From NCBI GenBank assembly GCA_018821985.1, contig JAHJKP010000039.1:62001-126000 (forward strand): a DNA stretch of 64,000 nucleotides, read 5' to 3'. Below the pieces are notes generated by a model. The model saw nothing but the letters and a program-made list of their open reading frames with translations. It was not told the DNA's origin and did not search any database. This document shows, in pieces, positions 9,298-17,010 of this stretch. The position numbers and the translations under genes were made by a program. Position 1 is the stretch's first letter, and the number at the start of each line of letters is the position of its first letter. This DNA comes from Pseudomonadota bacterium (GTDB lineage Bacteria > Desulfobacterota > Desulfobulbia > Desulfobulbales > Desulfocapsaceae).

Positions 9298-9396
9298 AAT
9301 AGGGACAGCGACCTTTTTTTGAAACACAAAGACAGAGCAGTCTTGTGGGAATGAGGTTTTATCGACAGGACTAAAGGAACGGTCGCTGTTCCTAAT
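9298..9396. repeat. inverted repeat (RAYT/REPIN-like palindromic element)
   Basis: The arm AGGGACAGCGACC at 9301-9313 is repeated as its near-perfect reverse complement, GGTCGCTGTTCCT, at 9381-9393 (12 of 13 positions pair). The spacer is about 67 bases and AT runs lie at each end. A single further arm-like word, GGGGACAGCGA, occurs at 39664-39674. The spacing and arm type resemble palindromes moved by REP-associated tyrosine transposases, of which a relic lies at 3602-3679; this link is an inference. Confidence 0.55.
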
Positions 9397-9523
9397 TTTC
9401 AAACATCAGAATCGGGATAAATAAAAAAATAATTTACTTTAGTTTCAAGCAATTACCGCAAGTCAACCACAGCAGGAGCAGGAGACAGCTTCCCTCCCTG
9501 GCAAGCTTGCCTGATTATGCAGC

Positions 9524-9680
9524 TTGTAATGAGACCCATGAGACCGCACATTCTGCATCTTCCGCACCAATATAGGCCGTATCGCTGGTAATGGTGACGG
9601 AAAGATTCATCGTCCGCTTCACCAGCGCCGCCAATTCTTGGATACTTGCCCAAGGAAACTGAACAACCGACACCGGCAGC
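9524..9680 (-). pseudogene. partial duplicate of yaeQ (3' part only)
   Basis: About 155 bases match the 3' part of the complete yaeQ at 12110-12266 at roughly 90% identity by eye, in the same orientation and 2587 bases away (encoded VQFPWASIQELAALVKRTMN in both). Beyond 9680 the similarity stops abruptly and unrelated sequence follows. A chimeric frame continues to 9865 but overlaps the metallo-hydrolase gene and has no family support. This is the scar of an insertion or recombination event, not a working gene. Confidence 0.75.
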
Positions 9681-9758
9681 AACAGCGCAAAATGTGGTCT
9701 GCCCCTGGTTACGTTCCTACTTTGCCGCGTCAGCGCCGCCCAAGTTCCCCGCATCCAC

Positions 9759-10640
9759 TCAAGCGCATGATTGTGCATTTTTTTTATTTTGTTCAGCAAC
9801 AAGACTTGATGCCAATGCTTTGGCAACAAGGGGCATAGCTGCAAAAGGAGGGAGCCCAAGCTCACTTACTACTTTTTGGCATAACTCCATACTATTTTGT
9901 TGTTTATCAACAGGACTGTTATTCATGACAGCAGTATGAATACGCTCAAGATAAGCAATACTTTCATTCATTCGTTTGATTATTTTCTCTTGGCCTTGGA
10001 TGGGCTCCTCCCAGGAGGACAATAAGTTCTCTACATTCTCAACTTGTTGCAGAATTCTTATTGATGCAAGACAGGAAAAAATATCTTCGTAAATTGGGAG
10101 ATCACCGGGATAAGCTAAAGCATCGGCGGTAAATAAAGTTTTTTCATCTTCAAACAATAATGAGATGGAGCCTTTTGAATGGCCGGGAGTATGAATTATC
10201 TTACATGACAGGCCCTTTTCTAATTCTAGAATTTCTCCTCCAGCAAGAAAGCGGTCAACTACTACAGGGCCTTCAACCAAAGTCTGAAATCCAGGGACAG
10301 GCCTGTCTTTAAATTGTTGTTCTGTATCCTCAATCCATTCTTGTTCGAGTTTATGAGCAAAAACAGTACAATCAGTCTGGCTTTTTATACTTTTGGCAGA
10401 ACCGATATGATCCGGGTGTGAATGGGTAAGAATTAAGGAAGAGACTTCTTTCGTATCTCGCCCATGTTCTTTTATATATTCCCAGATTGTCGCTTCAGTA
10501 CCTGCCACACCACTATCAATCAAATGTATTTTGTCTCCAAAGACCAGATAGACAAAAGCAAATCTATCGATTGATATCTCTTGAGAGACAGGGATTTTGA
10601 AAGGAATTTTTATCGCGTGTATTCTTTCTGTAACCTGCAT
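9759..10640 (-). CDS. MBL-fold metallo-hydrolase
   Basis: 293 residues from ATG 10640. The zinc-binding signature of the metallo-beta-lactamase fold, HSHPDH, is at residues 73-78. The next ligands are a His in HTPGHSKGS (about 150-158) and an Asp in LFTADALAY (about 170). A helical C-terminal extension with SIAYLERIHTAV lies beyond the core. Members with this layout hydrolyse thioesters (glyoxalase II-like) or other esters, or are lactonases; the substrate cannot be named from sequence. There is no signal peptide, so it is cytoplasmic. It lies in the AT-rich island between two yaeQ copies, with codon use unlike the flanking core genes. Confidence 0.85.
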   Translation of the reverse strand: MQVTERIHAIKIPFKIPVSQEISIDRFAFVYLVFGDKIHLIDSGVAGTEATIWEYIKEHGRDTKEVSSLILTHSHPDHIGSAKSIKSQTDCTVFAHKLEQEWIEDTEQQFKDRPVPGFQTLVEGPVVVDRFLAGGEILELEKGLSCKIIHTPGHSKGSISLLFEDEKTLFTADALAYPGDLPIYEDIFSCLASIRILQQVENVENLLSSWEEPIQGQEKIIKRMNESIAYLERIHTAVMNNSPVDKQQNSMELCQKVVSELGLPPFAAMPLVAKALASSLVAEQNKKNAQSCA

Positions 10641-10681
10641 TTTATAATTGCCTTAAATTTGTTCTTATCCTACACAACGGT

Positions 10682-11134
10682 CTAATTTTCAGAAAGTTGG
10701 GATTGTGCCTGTTTGATCAGCTCTCTTCTTTGTTTTGTTTCGGCATATGGAATAATACAGATAACACTATCCAGGTTCGAATTAACGATAACTGTTATTG
10801 GTATATACTTCCCTGCTTCAGTTGAATTTATACCGCTTTTGACTATAGGAGGAAGGTTATTCCAGTCATTGCGTTCAGCGTAAACAATAATACTGTGCTC
10901 TTTCAGCCCATTAAACAGGTCAATGCTCGCGGCGGTGCCAAGGCTGCAATCTGTGTTTTTGTTTGCATATACGAAGGTAATACTTTTGTTACTGTCTATT
11001 GCATTTTGTTGGGCTGTTCTTAATTGGCTAACGGTATAAACATAATTGGGGATTTTAAAACTAGCTTGAGCGAGCGATGCGGTGATGCAGGATAGTGCAA
11101 AAAGTATCAAAGTTGTTTTTGCAAATTTCATCAT
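10682..11134 (-). CDS. small exported protein, possibly thioredoxin-like, translationally coupled
   Basis: 150 residues with a clear signal peptide (TTLILFALSCITASLAQA, residues about 7-24). The mature part contains SITFVYANKNTDC followed by helix-strand segments that vaguely recall a thioredoxin-fold domain, but there is no CxxC, only single Cys residues near 63 and 126. Its ATG at 11134 overlaps the TGA of the upstream gene (ATGA), with AGGGAG just before it, so translation is coupled to the PD-(D/E)XK-like protein. Pairing an exported protein with a nuclease-like one is odd. I do not recognise the family. Confidence 0.6.
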   Translation of the reverse strand: MMKFAKTTLILFALSCITASLAQASFKIPNYVYTVSQLRTAQQNAIDSNKSITFVYANKNTDCSLGTAASIDLFNGLKEHSIIVYAERNDWNNLPPIVKSGINSTEAGKYIPITVIVNSNLDSVICIIPYAETKQRRELIKQAQSQLSEN

Positions 11135-11826
11135 CTGATACTCCCTTGAACTGGTTGTTCGAAATTTATTTCTTCAGTATCTATTAACAAATCGATGACA
11201 TACCTCTTTAGCTTGTGACTATTCAGAGACATTAAATGTTTTTGTAGTTTTAGGGCTCCATCCCATTGCTCAATGCTTGTGGAGATATGAGTTGAGTCAT
11301 TACAAAAATATGCAAAAATCAGATATGCATTTATCCCGCATACTTCTCTCAGGAAATAAAGATGACACATCCTGTTGGCATATTGATAGAAGCCATTTAG
11401 CCAATTTTGTCCTGATGTTGCGTTAAGAAATTTTTTTGTGCAATTTATGCTGTTTTTAATTTTTGTTTTTGATTTTTCAGAACTGGCCATGCATAAGGAA
11501 GATATCTCGGGTATATTGGCTTTCGCTTCTACTATAAAATGATATTTGTTTTCTAATTTCCCTAAAGCATCCCATTGAGGGCCACCCTTTGGCCAGAAAT
11601 CCAAAAGCTTTGCTTGATGCTCTTCTAGGCCTAGAATTTTTAAAAAATCATTATCTCGATATTCCGCATTATCGTCTTCTTTTCTAGGGGACACCCATTC
11701 TACGAGGGACAAATCATCTTTAATAAAACCTTGGATTTTACTATTAAATAATCCTCTATTCTCATTAACAAGGGTCTGAATCCACCTCAGGCTTCCTTTT
11801 TCTCCATGTATTTGAGGAATTCTCAT
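11131..11826 (-). CDS. uncharacterised PD-(D/E)XK nuclease-like protein
   Basis: 231 residues, start ATG 11826 with a weak site. The central motif reads FWPKGGPQWDALGKLENKYH and then FIVEAKA (about residues 78-105). An Asp in a WDAL turn followed by a strand with ExK is the active-site layout of PD-(D/E)XK phosphodiesterases. The segments YQYANRMCHLYFLRE and YFCNDSTH further on are hallmarks I associate with a widespread uncharacterised family carrying this motif. A nuclease or defence-related role is inferred, not shown. It is the first gene of a two-gene coupled unit with 10682-11134 and sits in the low-GC island. Confidence 0.6.
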   Translation of the reverse strand: MRIPQIHGEKGSLRWIQTLVNENRGLFNSKIQGFIKDDLSLVEWVSPRKEDDNAEYRDNDFLKILGLEEHQAKLLDFWPKGGPQWDALGKLENKYHFIVEAKANIPEISSLCMASSEKSKTKIKNSINCTKKFLNATSGQNWLNGFYQYANRMCHLYFLREVCGINAYLIFAYFCNDSTHISTSIEQWDGALKLQKHLMSLNSHKLKRYVIDLLIDTEEINFEQPVQGSIR

Positions 11827-11839
11827 ATTTCTTTTTTTA

Positions 11840-11947
11840 AATCAACGTTGCGATAACCAGCCGCTATTGGCTGGCGCATCTAGCTAGCTTTTCCTTTGTG
11901 GCAACCAAGTGCCCCAAAGACCGCACCTCTTGCGGTCTGCGTTAATT
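11840..11947 (-). other. possible attC-like site (weak)
   Basis: Read on the minus strand, the segment begins AATTAAC and ends AACGTTGATT, so its ends pair except for one G-T. It contains two hairpins, a perfect 8-bp stem at 11918-11938 and a CCAGCC/GGCTGG stem near 11856-11875. Length (108 bases) and end motifs fit an integron attC, but the inner L boxes do not pair well. It might alternatively just hold a terminator for the gene to its right. Confidence 0.3.
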
Positions 11948-12083
11948 TGACACAAGCTGATGTTCGTAAATCCTTCTTGTAATATCACCCAATGTGTACC
12001 ATCACCATACCACTGTTGGCAGCAAGGTCAGTCTTTGCGCATACCCTACTCTTGAGTAGTATGCCAAAAGTCGGTGATAGAAA

Positions 12084-12638
12084 TCAAACGAAAACTGGAC
12101 CCCTTGTTTCTTGTAATGACACCCAGGACACCGCACATTCCGCATCGTCTGCGCAAATATAGGCAGTATCGCCGGTAATGGTGACGGAAAGATTCATCGT
12201 CCGCTTCACCAGCGCCGCCAATTCCTGGATACTTGCCCAAGGAAACTGAACCACCGACACCGGCAACTCATTGAACTTCGCCTGTCCCTGTGCCCACCAG
12301 GTATCCGATTTTGAATTAAAGCTATAGATCTTAACTGCCGGCGAAAGTCGGCTTGCTTTTTTTATTCTGTCAACAGTTGGCTCCCCCACATCGATCCACA
12401 ATGATAGTCGATCATCCAAGGTGCGCGCCCAGATATCAGGTTCCTCCACGGCGCACAGTCCTTTGGTAAAGGCCAGATACTCCTGAGCGTTCAGACAAAA
12501 GGCCAGAATACGAGCCATCATGCGCTCAAGTGTTTCAGAAGGGTGTTGAGCAACCGTTAAAGTGAGCGTATCATAATAATCTCGGTCGGTATCAGCCAAG
12601 GTAATTTTTAATTTATAAATTGTCGGTTTCAATGCCAT
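12084..12638 (-). CDS. yaeQ: YaeQ family protein
   Basis: 184 residues, the usual YaeQ length, starting MALKPTIYKLKITLAD at ATG 12638. Diagnostic segments include YYDTLTLTVAQHPSETLERMM, WIDVGEP and PWASIQEL. YaeQ is a compact protein whose structure has been compared with the PD-(D/E)XK nuclease fold; here E66 (in VEEPDIW), D82 (WIDVGEP) and K93-K94 (RIKKASR) fall in the region of the proposed site. Its biological role is not settled (in E. coli it was first linked to RfaH-related haemolysin transcription). A 3' fragment of a second copy lies at 9524-9680, so sequence between the copies was gained or rearranged. Confidence 0.9.
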   Translation of the reverse strand: MALKPTIYKLKITLADTDRDYYDTLTLTVAQHPSETLERMMARILAFCLNAQEYLAFTKGLCAVEEPDIWARTLDDRLSLWIDVGEPTVDRIKKASRLSPAVKIYSFNSKSDTWWAQGQAKFNELPVSVVQFPWASIQELAALVKRTMNLSVTITGDTAYICADDAECAVSWVSLQETRGPVFV

Positions 12639-12827
12639 AATTCGTTGATCTCCGGAAGATGTGCCCTCGCCATGCAGTTACGGGATTTAGCTGCGAATTC
12701 GTTCTGCATCAGGCAATTATGCCATCTTTCATTTTCTATCCCCTCGACGAACATAAATATTGTTACTGCAACGCGGATAGTTGACGCATCCCCAGAACCC
12801 TTTGTTGCCCATCTTAATTCTGACCAT

Positions 12828-13111
12828 TTATATTTCATACTTTACGCACATGTGAACCATGCAATCTCTTGCCAGGATTGCATCCAAAATTTCTGTTTGT
12901 ATTTCTAGCAAGAACGCCTTGATCGCAATGAGCAGCTCTTCCACGGTAATTATTTCGCTGTTTTCTTCTTTGCAAAATTGTCTGACAGATTTATCGAATT
13001 CCCCCGAGCTAAAGAAAAAACCTTTATCAACTTGCTTTGAAGCCATTACCCACCTGAAAGCCCTTACGATAACTATTTTGACAAACTTGCTCTGGCTTAA
13101 TGACCGATATC
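12828..13111 (-). pseudogene. remnant of Mrr-like restriction endonuclease domain
   Basis: The minus-strand frame reads SKFVKIVIVRAFRWVMASKQ, then VDKGFFFSSGEFDKSVRQF and EIITVEELL, ending at 12828. This resembles the C-terminal half of Mrr-type PD-(D/E)XK endonuclease domains (..VREL.GVM....KGIFVTTG.F...A..FA...I.LIDGEEL). The frame is blocked by TGA about 13111-13113, and no catalytic D/ExK half or plausible start is present upstream; a Met inside the strand at 13046 would give only 72 residues. I read it as the tail of a lost restriction enzyme lying just before yaeQ. Confidence 0.45.
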
Positions 13112-13464
13112 AGCGGAAGCCTGGCGGCAGGCCTGATTTTTCGATAGAGCAGCGTGTTCGCTGTTTTTTATGGGTGGGAATCTATGAGGGCGGGAACAAC
13201 AGGTTTGACCATTTTCCAGGATTTTGAGTCATGAGCTGCATGCCATAAATCATAATTTCTTTGGAGGTCAAACCATGCGTGACTAAGTTTTGGGTTAATC
13301 TCGAAAAAGCGCACAGTCTCGCGGGCCGGTGTTCAAGCGACATGTCATGTGATTTAGTGCTGAACAGATGCCTGAGTTCTTATCACCCCGAGGTGTCAAG
13401 AATAAAGATTTGCCCTCCCCTTTAGCTGGAGAGGTGCAAGTAAAATGAAGTTTTCCCCGATTTC
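13112..13464. other. intergenic stretch, nothing recognised
   Basis: About 350 bases between the restriction-enzyme remnant and the small membrane protein. No frame, RNA or attC-like site is evident, although a cassette boundary would be expected somewhere here if the array extends leftward. Confidence 0.4.
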
Positions 13465-13863
13465 TCATTTAGCTGATCGACTTACCTCTTCAACCCAGTC
13501 TTGGCAAGCTTCATACTCGGCCCGGACAGGCTGTCGGTTAGCCATTGTCACTAGGTCACAATAGCGTTTAACTTCGGGATACTGCTGCCCAAAGGCAGCC
13601 AACTCCTCATATTGAGGAGGAGTTAATTTCTTGTACTCCTGGAGCATCTCACCGACATAGACAGCAAACGGAGATGGGGCAACAATGAAGACCAATGCCA
13701 ATGTTTCAAGTTGGTTATAATAATTTGTGTTAACAAAAATAGCGTACACTCCAATGAGTAACCCACAACAGGCTAGAGATAGGAGTGCGACGAAGACGAC
13801 AATATACTTGCGTCGATTTTTGAATATGTCAGCTGGTGGTCCTTGGGGAATGTTGATTGTCAT
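13465..13863 (-). CDS. small two-helix membrane protein (cassette gene)
   Basis: 132 residues from ATG 13863. Two hydrophobic segments (YIVVFVALLSLACCGLLIGV at about 20-39 and LALVFIVAPSPFAVYVG at about 55-71) are followed by a polar 60-residue tail ending CQDWVEEVSRSAK. No family is recognised. In cassette orientation it is the gene that follows the attC-like site at 14078-14135, so it is probably the fourth member of the mobile cassette run, moved as a passenger. Its AT content matches the neighbouring cassettes and differs from core genes. Confidence 0.6.
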   Translation of the reverse strand: MTINIPQGPPADIFKNRRKYIVVFVALLSLACCGLLIGVYAIFVNTNYYNQLETLALVFIVAPSPFAVYVGEMLQEYKKLTPPQYEELAAFGQQYPEVKRYCDLVTMANRQPVRAEYEACQDWVEEVSRSAK

Positions 13864-14212
13864 TATTCTTTACTAAAAAGTGAATAGATTTATTTTTATA
13901 TGGAGCGAGTATGAAAATAATTGATCGAAAGTGCCAATTTCTAAATATACGCGTTATTTTCAGTAATAGCTCATATTGAAAAGCGCATATGATGCAACCC
14001 TCGTCATCATTCTGAGCAATAGTTTTATTTTCTGCGTTCAGTTGACCATGTGAGAGTTATTTTATAATGTTGTTAAAAGCTAACGAAAAGATCAGCGGCG
14101 CGGCTTTTTGCGTCCGTTGAAGCGCCATGTTCGGCAATTTGCGCCGTTTGATAAAAGAAATGTGCGCTTAAATAAATCCGGCACCATATTTACTACTTAT
14201 TGACATAACTAG
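13864..14212. other. intercassette stretch containing an attC-like site
   Basis: This 349-base gap carries the attC-like site at 14078-14135 and otherwise AT-rich sequence without a frame. It may hold the promoter of the small membrane protein to the left. Confidence 0.5.
14078..14135 (-). other. attC-like recombination site 1
   Basis: On the minus strand the 58-base site starts GCCGAAC and ends GTTAGCT. Its inner arms TTCAACGGACGC and GCGCCGCTGA can fold into an imperfect hairpin around AAAAAGCC. The inner part is nearly identical to site 2 at 15710-15770. It lies directly 3' of the radical SAM gene, where a cassette's attC belongs. End boxes deviate from the RYYYAAC/GTTRRRY consensus at one or two positions. 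Confidence 0.6.
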
Positions 14213-15616
14213 CTAAAAGTATTCCGCAAATCCTGTGGCAGGAAGTTCCTTTTTCGAAACATTAAAAAGTTCTTCTGAATCCATCGCATTATCTGGTAGG
14301 CGACCTTCCATCATTTCACAAAAACTTTCCCTTTCTTTTGTCTCAATCTGGATGGAGCCACTGCCGGTTTCTTTCACTACAAAAATGTGTTTCGACCCGG
14401 ACATTGTAATTTCGGTACCTTCGTCTAATGGCTTTTCATTGATTATTGCTGCCTTGTAATCTACAAAAACAGGTTCCTCACCAAGTTGCATCTGAAGGAG
14501 CGAGTTTTTTGTAAGAGATATCTGTTCCTGATCTTGTGAAATCCGCCATCCATTTCCTTCAGGAGACAACTGGATCAGCTGGTTTCCCAATGCTTTAAGC
14601 GGCATGGAAATTCCTTGTAGGCTAAGGTTGCGAATAAAACCATTTTGATTGATTTCTTCCTGCTCATTGAAAACAAAAGCCGCCGCTTTTTTGCGGAAGG
14701 CGGATTTTTGGTAATGGCTTTTGTAATGAAAGGAACAATAATTCACTGCTAATCTCAGTCCTTGTTGAAAAACAAAGTTGATAATTTCCAGTGCCGTTAG
14801 TTCCGATTCCAGAACCGTGATTTTCTGGCCATGTAAAAAAGTATAATTCCGATTGAATAGATTTTTAAAATTATAGGGCGTAAGCCTCATTTGGTGGAGA
14901 TTGAGAAAGTTTACGCCAAGGCTGTCGAGTTCGATAACCATGTTTTTTAACTGTGCTATGTCTTCTGGAATTGCAGGTATTTCAACGGTTACGTTTGGGA
15001 TTTTTCCCAAGGCAAGTTTCAAGTTTTTAGTATTATACTCTGTGGCAGTAAGGTCGAAGCGGATTTCATCCAAACCTGCTCCAGCTAATTTTATTACTTT
15101 TTCTTCATCTAAAAGTGTCCCGTTGGTGTACATCCAGACATAAACCGAATCACCAAATTCTTTTTTTATTTTAGACAGAAAATCAAGGGTAGTGCCGAAA
15201 GTAAGCAACGGCTCTCCGCCACTCAGCCCAATGCCTTTAAATCCGAACCTTTTAATGTATTCAATGTAATTTTCAGGCTTGTCGAAAGTAATGCCTTGGG
15301 TCTCAGGAATTGATGTATCTACCTGGGACGTCGGGCAATAAAAACACCTGCAGTTGCAGCGGTTATTCACGAAAAGGCACGACCAATGACCTTCTCCACA
15401 AAGCCTGCACCCCGGAGAAACAGCGTGTGCAAATGGTTTTGTTCCATTACAAAGGTAACCAGCCTTGCCTTCGATTTCTGAGATGAGACGAGAACGTTCT
15501 TTATCGGCCTCAATCAAACGGTAATACGATAGTTTTTTTAGTTGATCATAGTAAATTCCGTATTCTTTTCGATTTGCGGCAATTTGATTTTTTTGATAGT
15601 TTATGAGTGCGTTCAA
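14213..15616 (-). CDS. radical SAM protein with N-terminal Cys cluster (cassette gene)
   Basis: 467 residues; the start is TTG 15616 behind GGAAAGACAAAC. The radical SAM CxxxCxxC is C87-C91-C94 (within RCNCRCFYCP), followed by the GGEP motif in GLSGGEPLL. Further cysteines just before it (C56, C70, C73, C80) could hold an auxiliary iron-sulfur cluster. The fold and spacing recall uncharacterised radical SAM proteins related to pyruvate-formate-lyase activases and anaerobic maturases. The C-terminal 120 residues form a beta-rich domain of unknown role. It cleaves S-adenosylmethionine to start radical chemistry on an unknown substrate. It occupies its own cassette between two attC-like sites, an unusually large cargo for a cassette. 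Confidence 0.8.
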   Translation of the reverse strand: MNALINYQKNQIAANRKEYGIYYDQLKKLSYYRLIEADKERSRLISEIEGKAGYLCNGTKPFAHAVSPGCRLCGEGHWSCLFVNNRCNCRCFYCPTSQVDTSIPETQGITFDKPENYIEYIKRFGFKGIGLSGGEPLLTFGTTLDFLSKIKKEFGDSVYVWMYTNGTLLDEEKVIKLAGAGLDEIRFDLTATEYNTKNLKLALGKIPNVTVEIPAIPEDIAQLKNMVIELDSLGVNFLNLHQMRLTPYNFKNLFNRNYTFLHGQKITVLESELTALEIINFVFQQGLRLAVNYCSFHYKSHYQKSAFRKKAAAFVFNEQEEINQNGFIRNLSLQGISMPLKALGNQLIQLSPEGNGWRISQDQEQISLTKNSLLQMQLGEEPVFVDYKAAIINEKPLDEGTEITMSGSKHIFVVKETGSGSIQIETKERESFCEMMEGRLPDNAMDSEELFNVSKKELPATGFAEYF

Positions 15617-15709
15617 GTTTGTCTTTCCAATGTAAGATAATAGATATCAGGAGCAGAATGAATTGAAGATATTTTGTTATCTTATCTTACTCACGCCATT
15701 TTATTGCAT

Positions 15710-15770
15710 AGCCAATGCCGCTTTTCAGCGGGCGCGGCTTTTTGCGCTCCGCTGAATGCCCTGGTTCGAA
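15710..15770 (-). other. attC-like recombination site 2
   Basis: On the minus strand the 61-base site starts TTCGAAC and ends ATTGGCT. The arms ATTCAGCGGAGCGC and GCGCCCGCTGA form a hairpin with the same core (CAAAAAGCC) as site 1. It sits immediately 3' of the PPOX-family gene. The terminal box ATTGGCT lacks the usual first G, so the site may have decayed. Confidence 0.55.
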
Positions 15771-15804
15771 CACTCCTATGTTTAATCCTCAAGCACTCCA
15801 CAAA

Positions 15805-16176
15805 CTACAAAGTCTGGGTGGCAGAATTGATGGTAACTGCCAATACTGCCCGCGCCCATGAGAATCTTGCCTTAGTCGCTTCAAAATCCGGGCCAGAGGT
15901 TATAAAGGCGGCTGTTCCCTTGATTAGGAAACCCGTGCCAGGCCCATTTATACCCGCCACCTTGCTGCTACCCACTGTAATCAAAACATCATTGTTTGTG
16001 GTAATGTTAGCTTCCGTGCGGTTCATGTAACCTGCTGGAATGAGCAAACGCTCATCATCTGTTATTCGTACGTAGCTGTTCCATGTATTAACCAAGTGCG
16101 GGCCATCTTCACCCAAGGTAGCAATGGCTACCACCCCATCCTTCTTCAACACTTCACGCATTTTGTCCGGTATCAT
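15805..16176 (-). CDS. pyridoxamine 5'-phosphate oxidase (PPOX)-family FMN-binding protein (cassette gene)
   Basis: 123 residues from ATG 16176. The opening MREVLKKDGVVAIATLGEDG and later NTWNSYVRI and RLLIPAGYMNRTEANI are typical of the small split-barrel flavin-reductase/PPOX superfamily, which binds FMN or F420 at a dimer interface. Such small members act as flavin-dependent reductases or detoxifying enzymes; the substrate is not predictable. It lies between attC-like sites 2 and 3 and is read in the same direction as its neighbours, each with its own spacing of about 150-200 bases, so it looks like an independent mobile cassette rather than an operon member. Confidence 0.8.
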   Translation of the reverse strand: MIPDKMREVLKKDGVVAIATLGEDGPHLVNTWNSYVRITDDERLLIPAGYMNRTEANITTNNDVLITVGSSKVAGINGPGTGFLIKGTAAFITSGPDFEATKARFSWARAVLAVTINSATQTL

Positions 16177-16245
16177 CGTGACTAGCTCCTCTTGTTTATA
16201 TGGTTATACGATCTGACACATCGCAAATGTGTGACCATTTTGCTT

Positions 16246-16334
16246 TGCGAACGACCAGCCTCACCAGCGGCGGCCACTGAACTTTGATCGAAGAACGCTG
16301 CTCCCCGCCGTCTGAGTGTAGGCGCTTGTTAGCG
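16246..16334 (-). other. attC-like recombination site 3
   Basis: On the minus strand the 89-base site starts CGCTAACAAGCGCC and ends CGTTCGCA, with internal paired arms (CAGACGGCGGGGAGC against GGCCGCCGCTGGTGAG). Its R'' box CGCTAAC is the exact reverse complement of GTTAGCG at 17039-17045, the other boundary of the same cassette. This is what is expected if the cassette once circularised through this site. Confidence 0.65.
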
Positions 16335-16338
16335 AATT

Positions 16339-17010
16339 TTATACTTTTCCAAGTAACCAACCAAGCAACAACTTGACAGGGAACTTTTGGATATTTCTAA
16401 ATAAAACCTTCCTAAATCTTATTGATCCTATTCCCTGTTTAAGGGATTCAAAAATAGGTTGTGAATTACCGTAATATTCTGGTGCAATCATTTTCAGGCG
16501 TTCTACAGCTGCCTCAATATAGCTTTTTACCTCTATGAAGCTCTTCTCGATGCTTTCTTCATCCAATTCAACAATAAAATAATCTGATATCAGTCCGCCT
16601 TCTACTTGAAAAAATAGAATAGATGGAAGTTTTACATTGTAATCTAGGGATAAATAATTTTTTAGAATTGGATGCAAATGGCTAGAATTATTTCCTGTAC
16701 TTATTGGATACATACTTCTTCTTTCAATTTCGCTGGCTGCGGATAAATCTTCTGCAAAATATTTTTCTCTAGAATGGATGTAGTAAATACTTAACAACTT
16801 TCCAGAAATTGCATTTAATGCATTCCAATAATGAATATCCTCTAATACTTTAAATATTTGTGGGTTGCAGAAATCGTATATTAAAAAAGCGAAGGCTAAC
16901 GCTCTATTTTCATCTATGTGTTTTTCACATAACTCAATAATCCCATGACAGAAATTATCATTATTAAATTCATGGATGCTTCCATCTTCAAATATTTTCA
17001 AAGGGACCAT
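16339..17010 (-). CDS. unknown protein (first gene of cassette array)
   Basis: 223 residues from ATG 17010 behind AGGAAAG. It is largely helical with a short C-terminal hydrophobic stretch (FPVKLLLGWLLGKV). I recognise no domain or catalytic motif. The gene ends four bases from attC-like site 3 and begins 29 bases after a GTTAGCG box, so the cassette is tightly packed around it, as in integron arrays. The AT content is the highest of the array, suggesting a foreign source. Confidence 0.65.
   Translation of the reverse strand: MVPLKIFEDGSIHEFNNDNFCHGIIELCEKHIDENRALAFAFLIYDFCNPQIFKVLEDIHYWNALNAISGKLLSIYYIHSREKYFAEDLSAASEIERRSMYPISTGNNSSHLHPILKNYLSLDYNVKLPSILFFQVEGGLISDYFIVELDEESIEKSFIEVKSYIEAAVERLKMIAPEYYGNSQPIFESLKQGIGSIRFRKVLFRNIQKFPVKLLLGWLLGKV

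Noticed and set aside
9515-9865. 116-codon chimeric frame containing the partial yaeQ
   Set aside because: Its first half overlaps the end of the MBL gene on the same strand and only the yaeQ fragment is recognisable; treated as a scar.
12629-12838. 69-codon minus frame overlapping the yaeQ start and the end of the Mrr remnant
   Set aside because: Overlaps on both sides look like coupling, but the translation has no family likeness and the upstream frame is itself a remnant.
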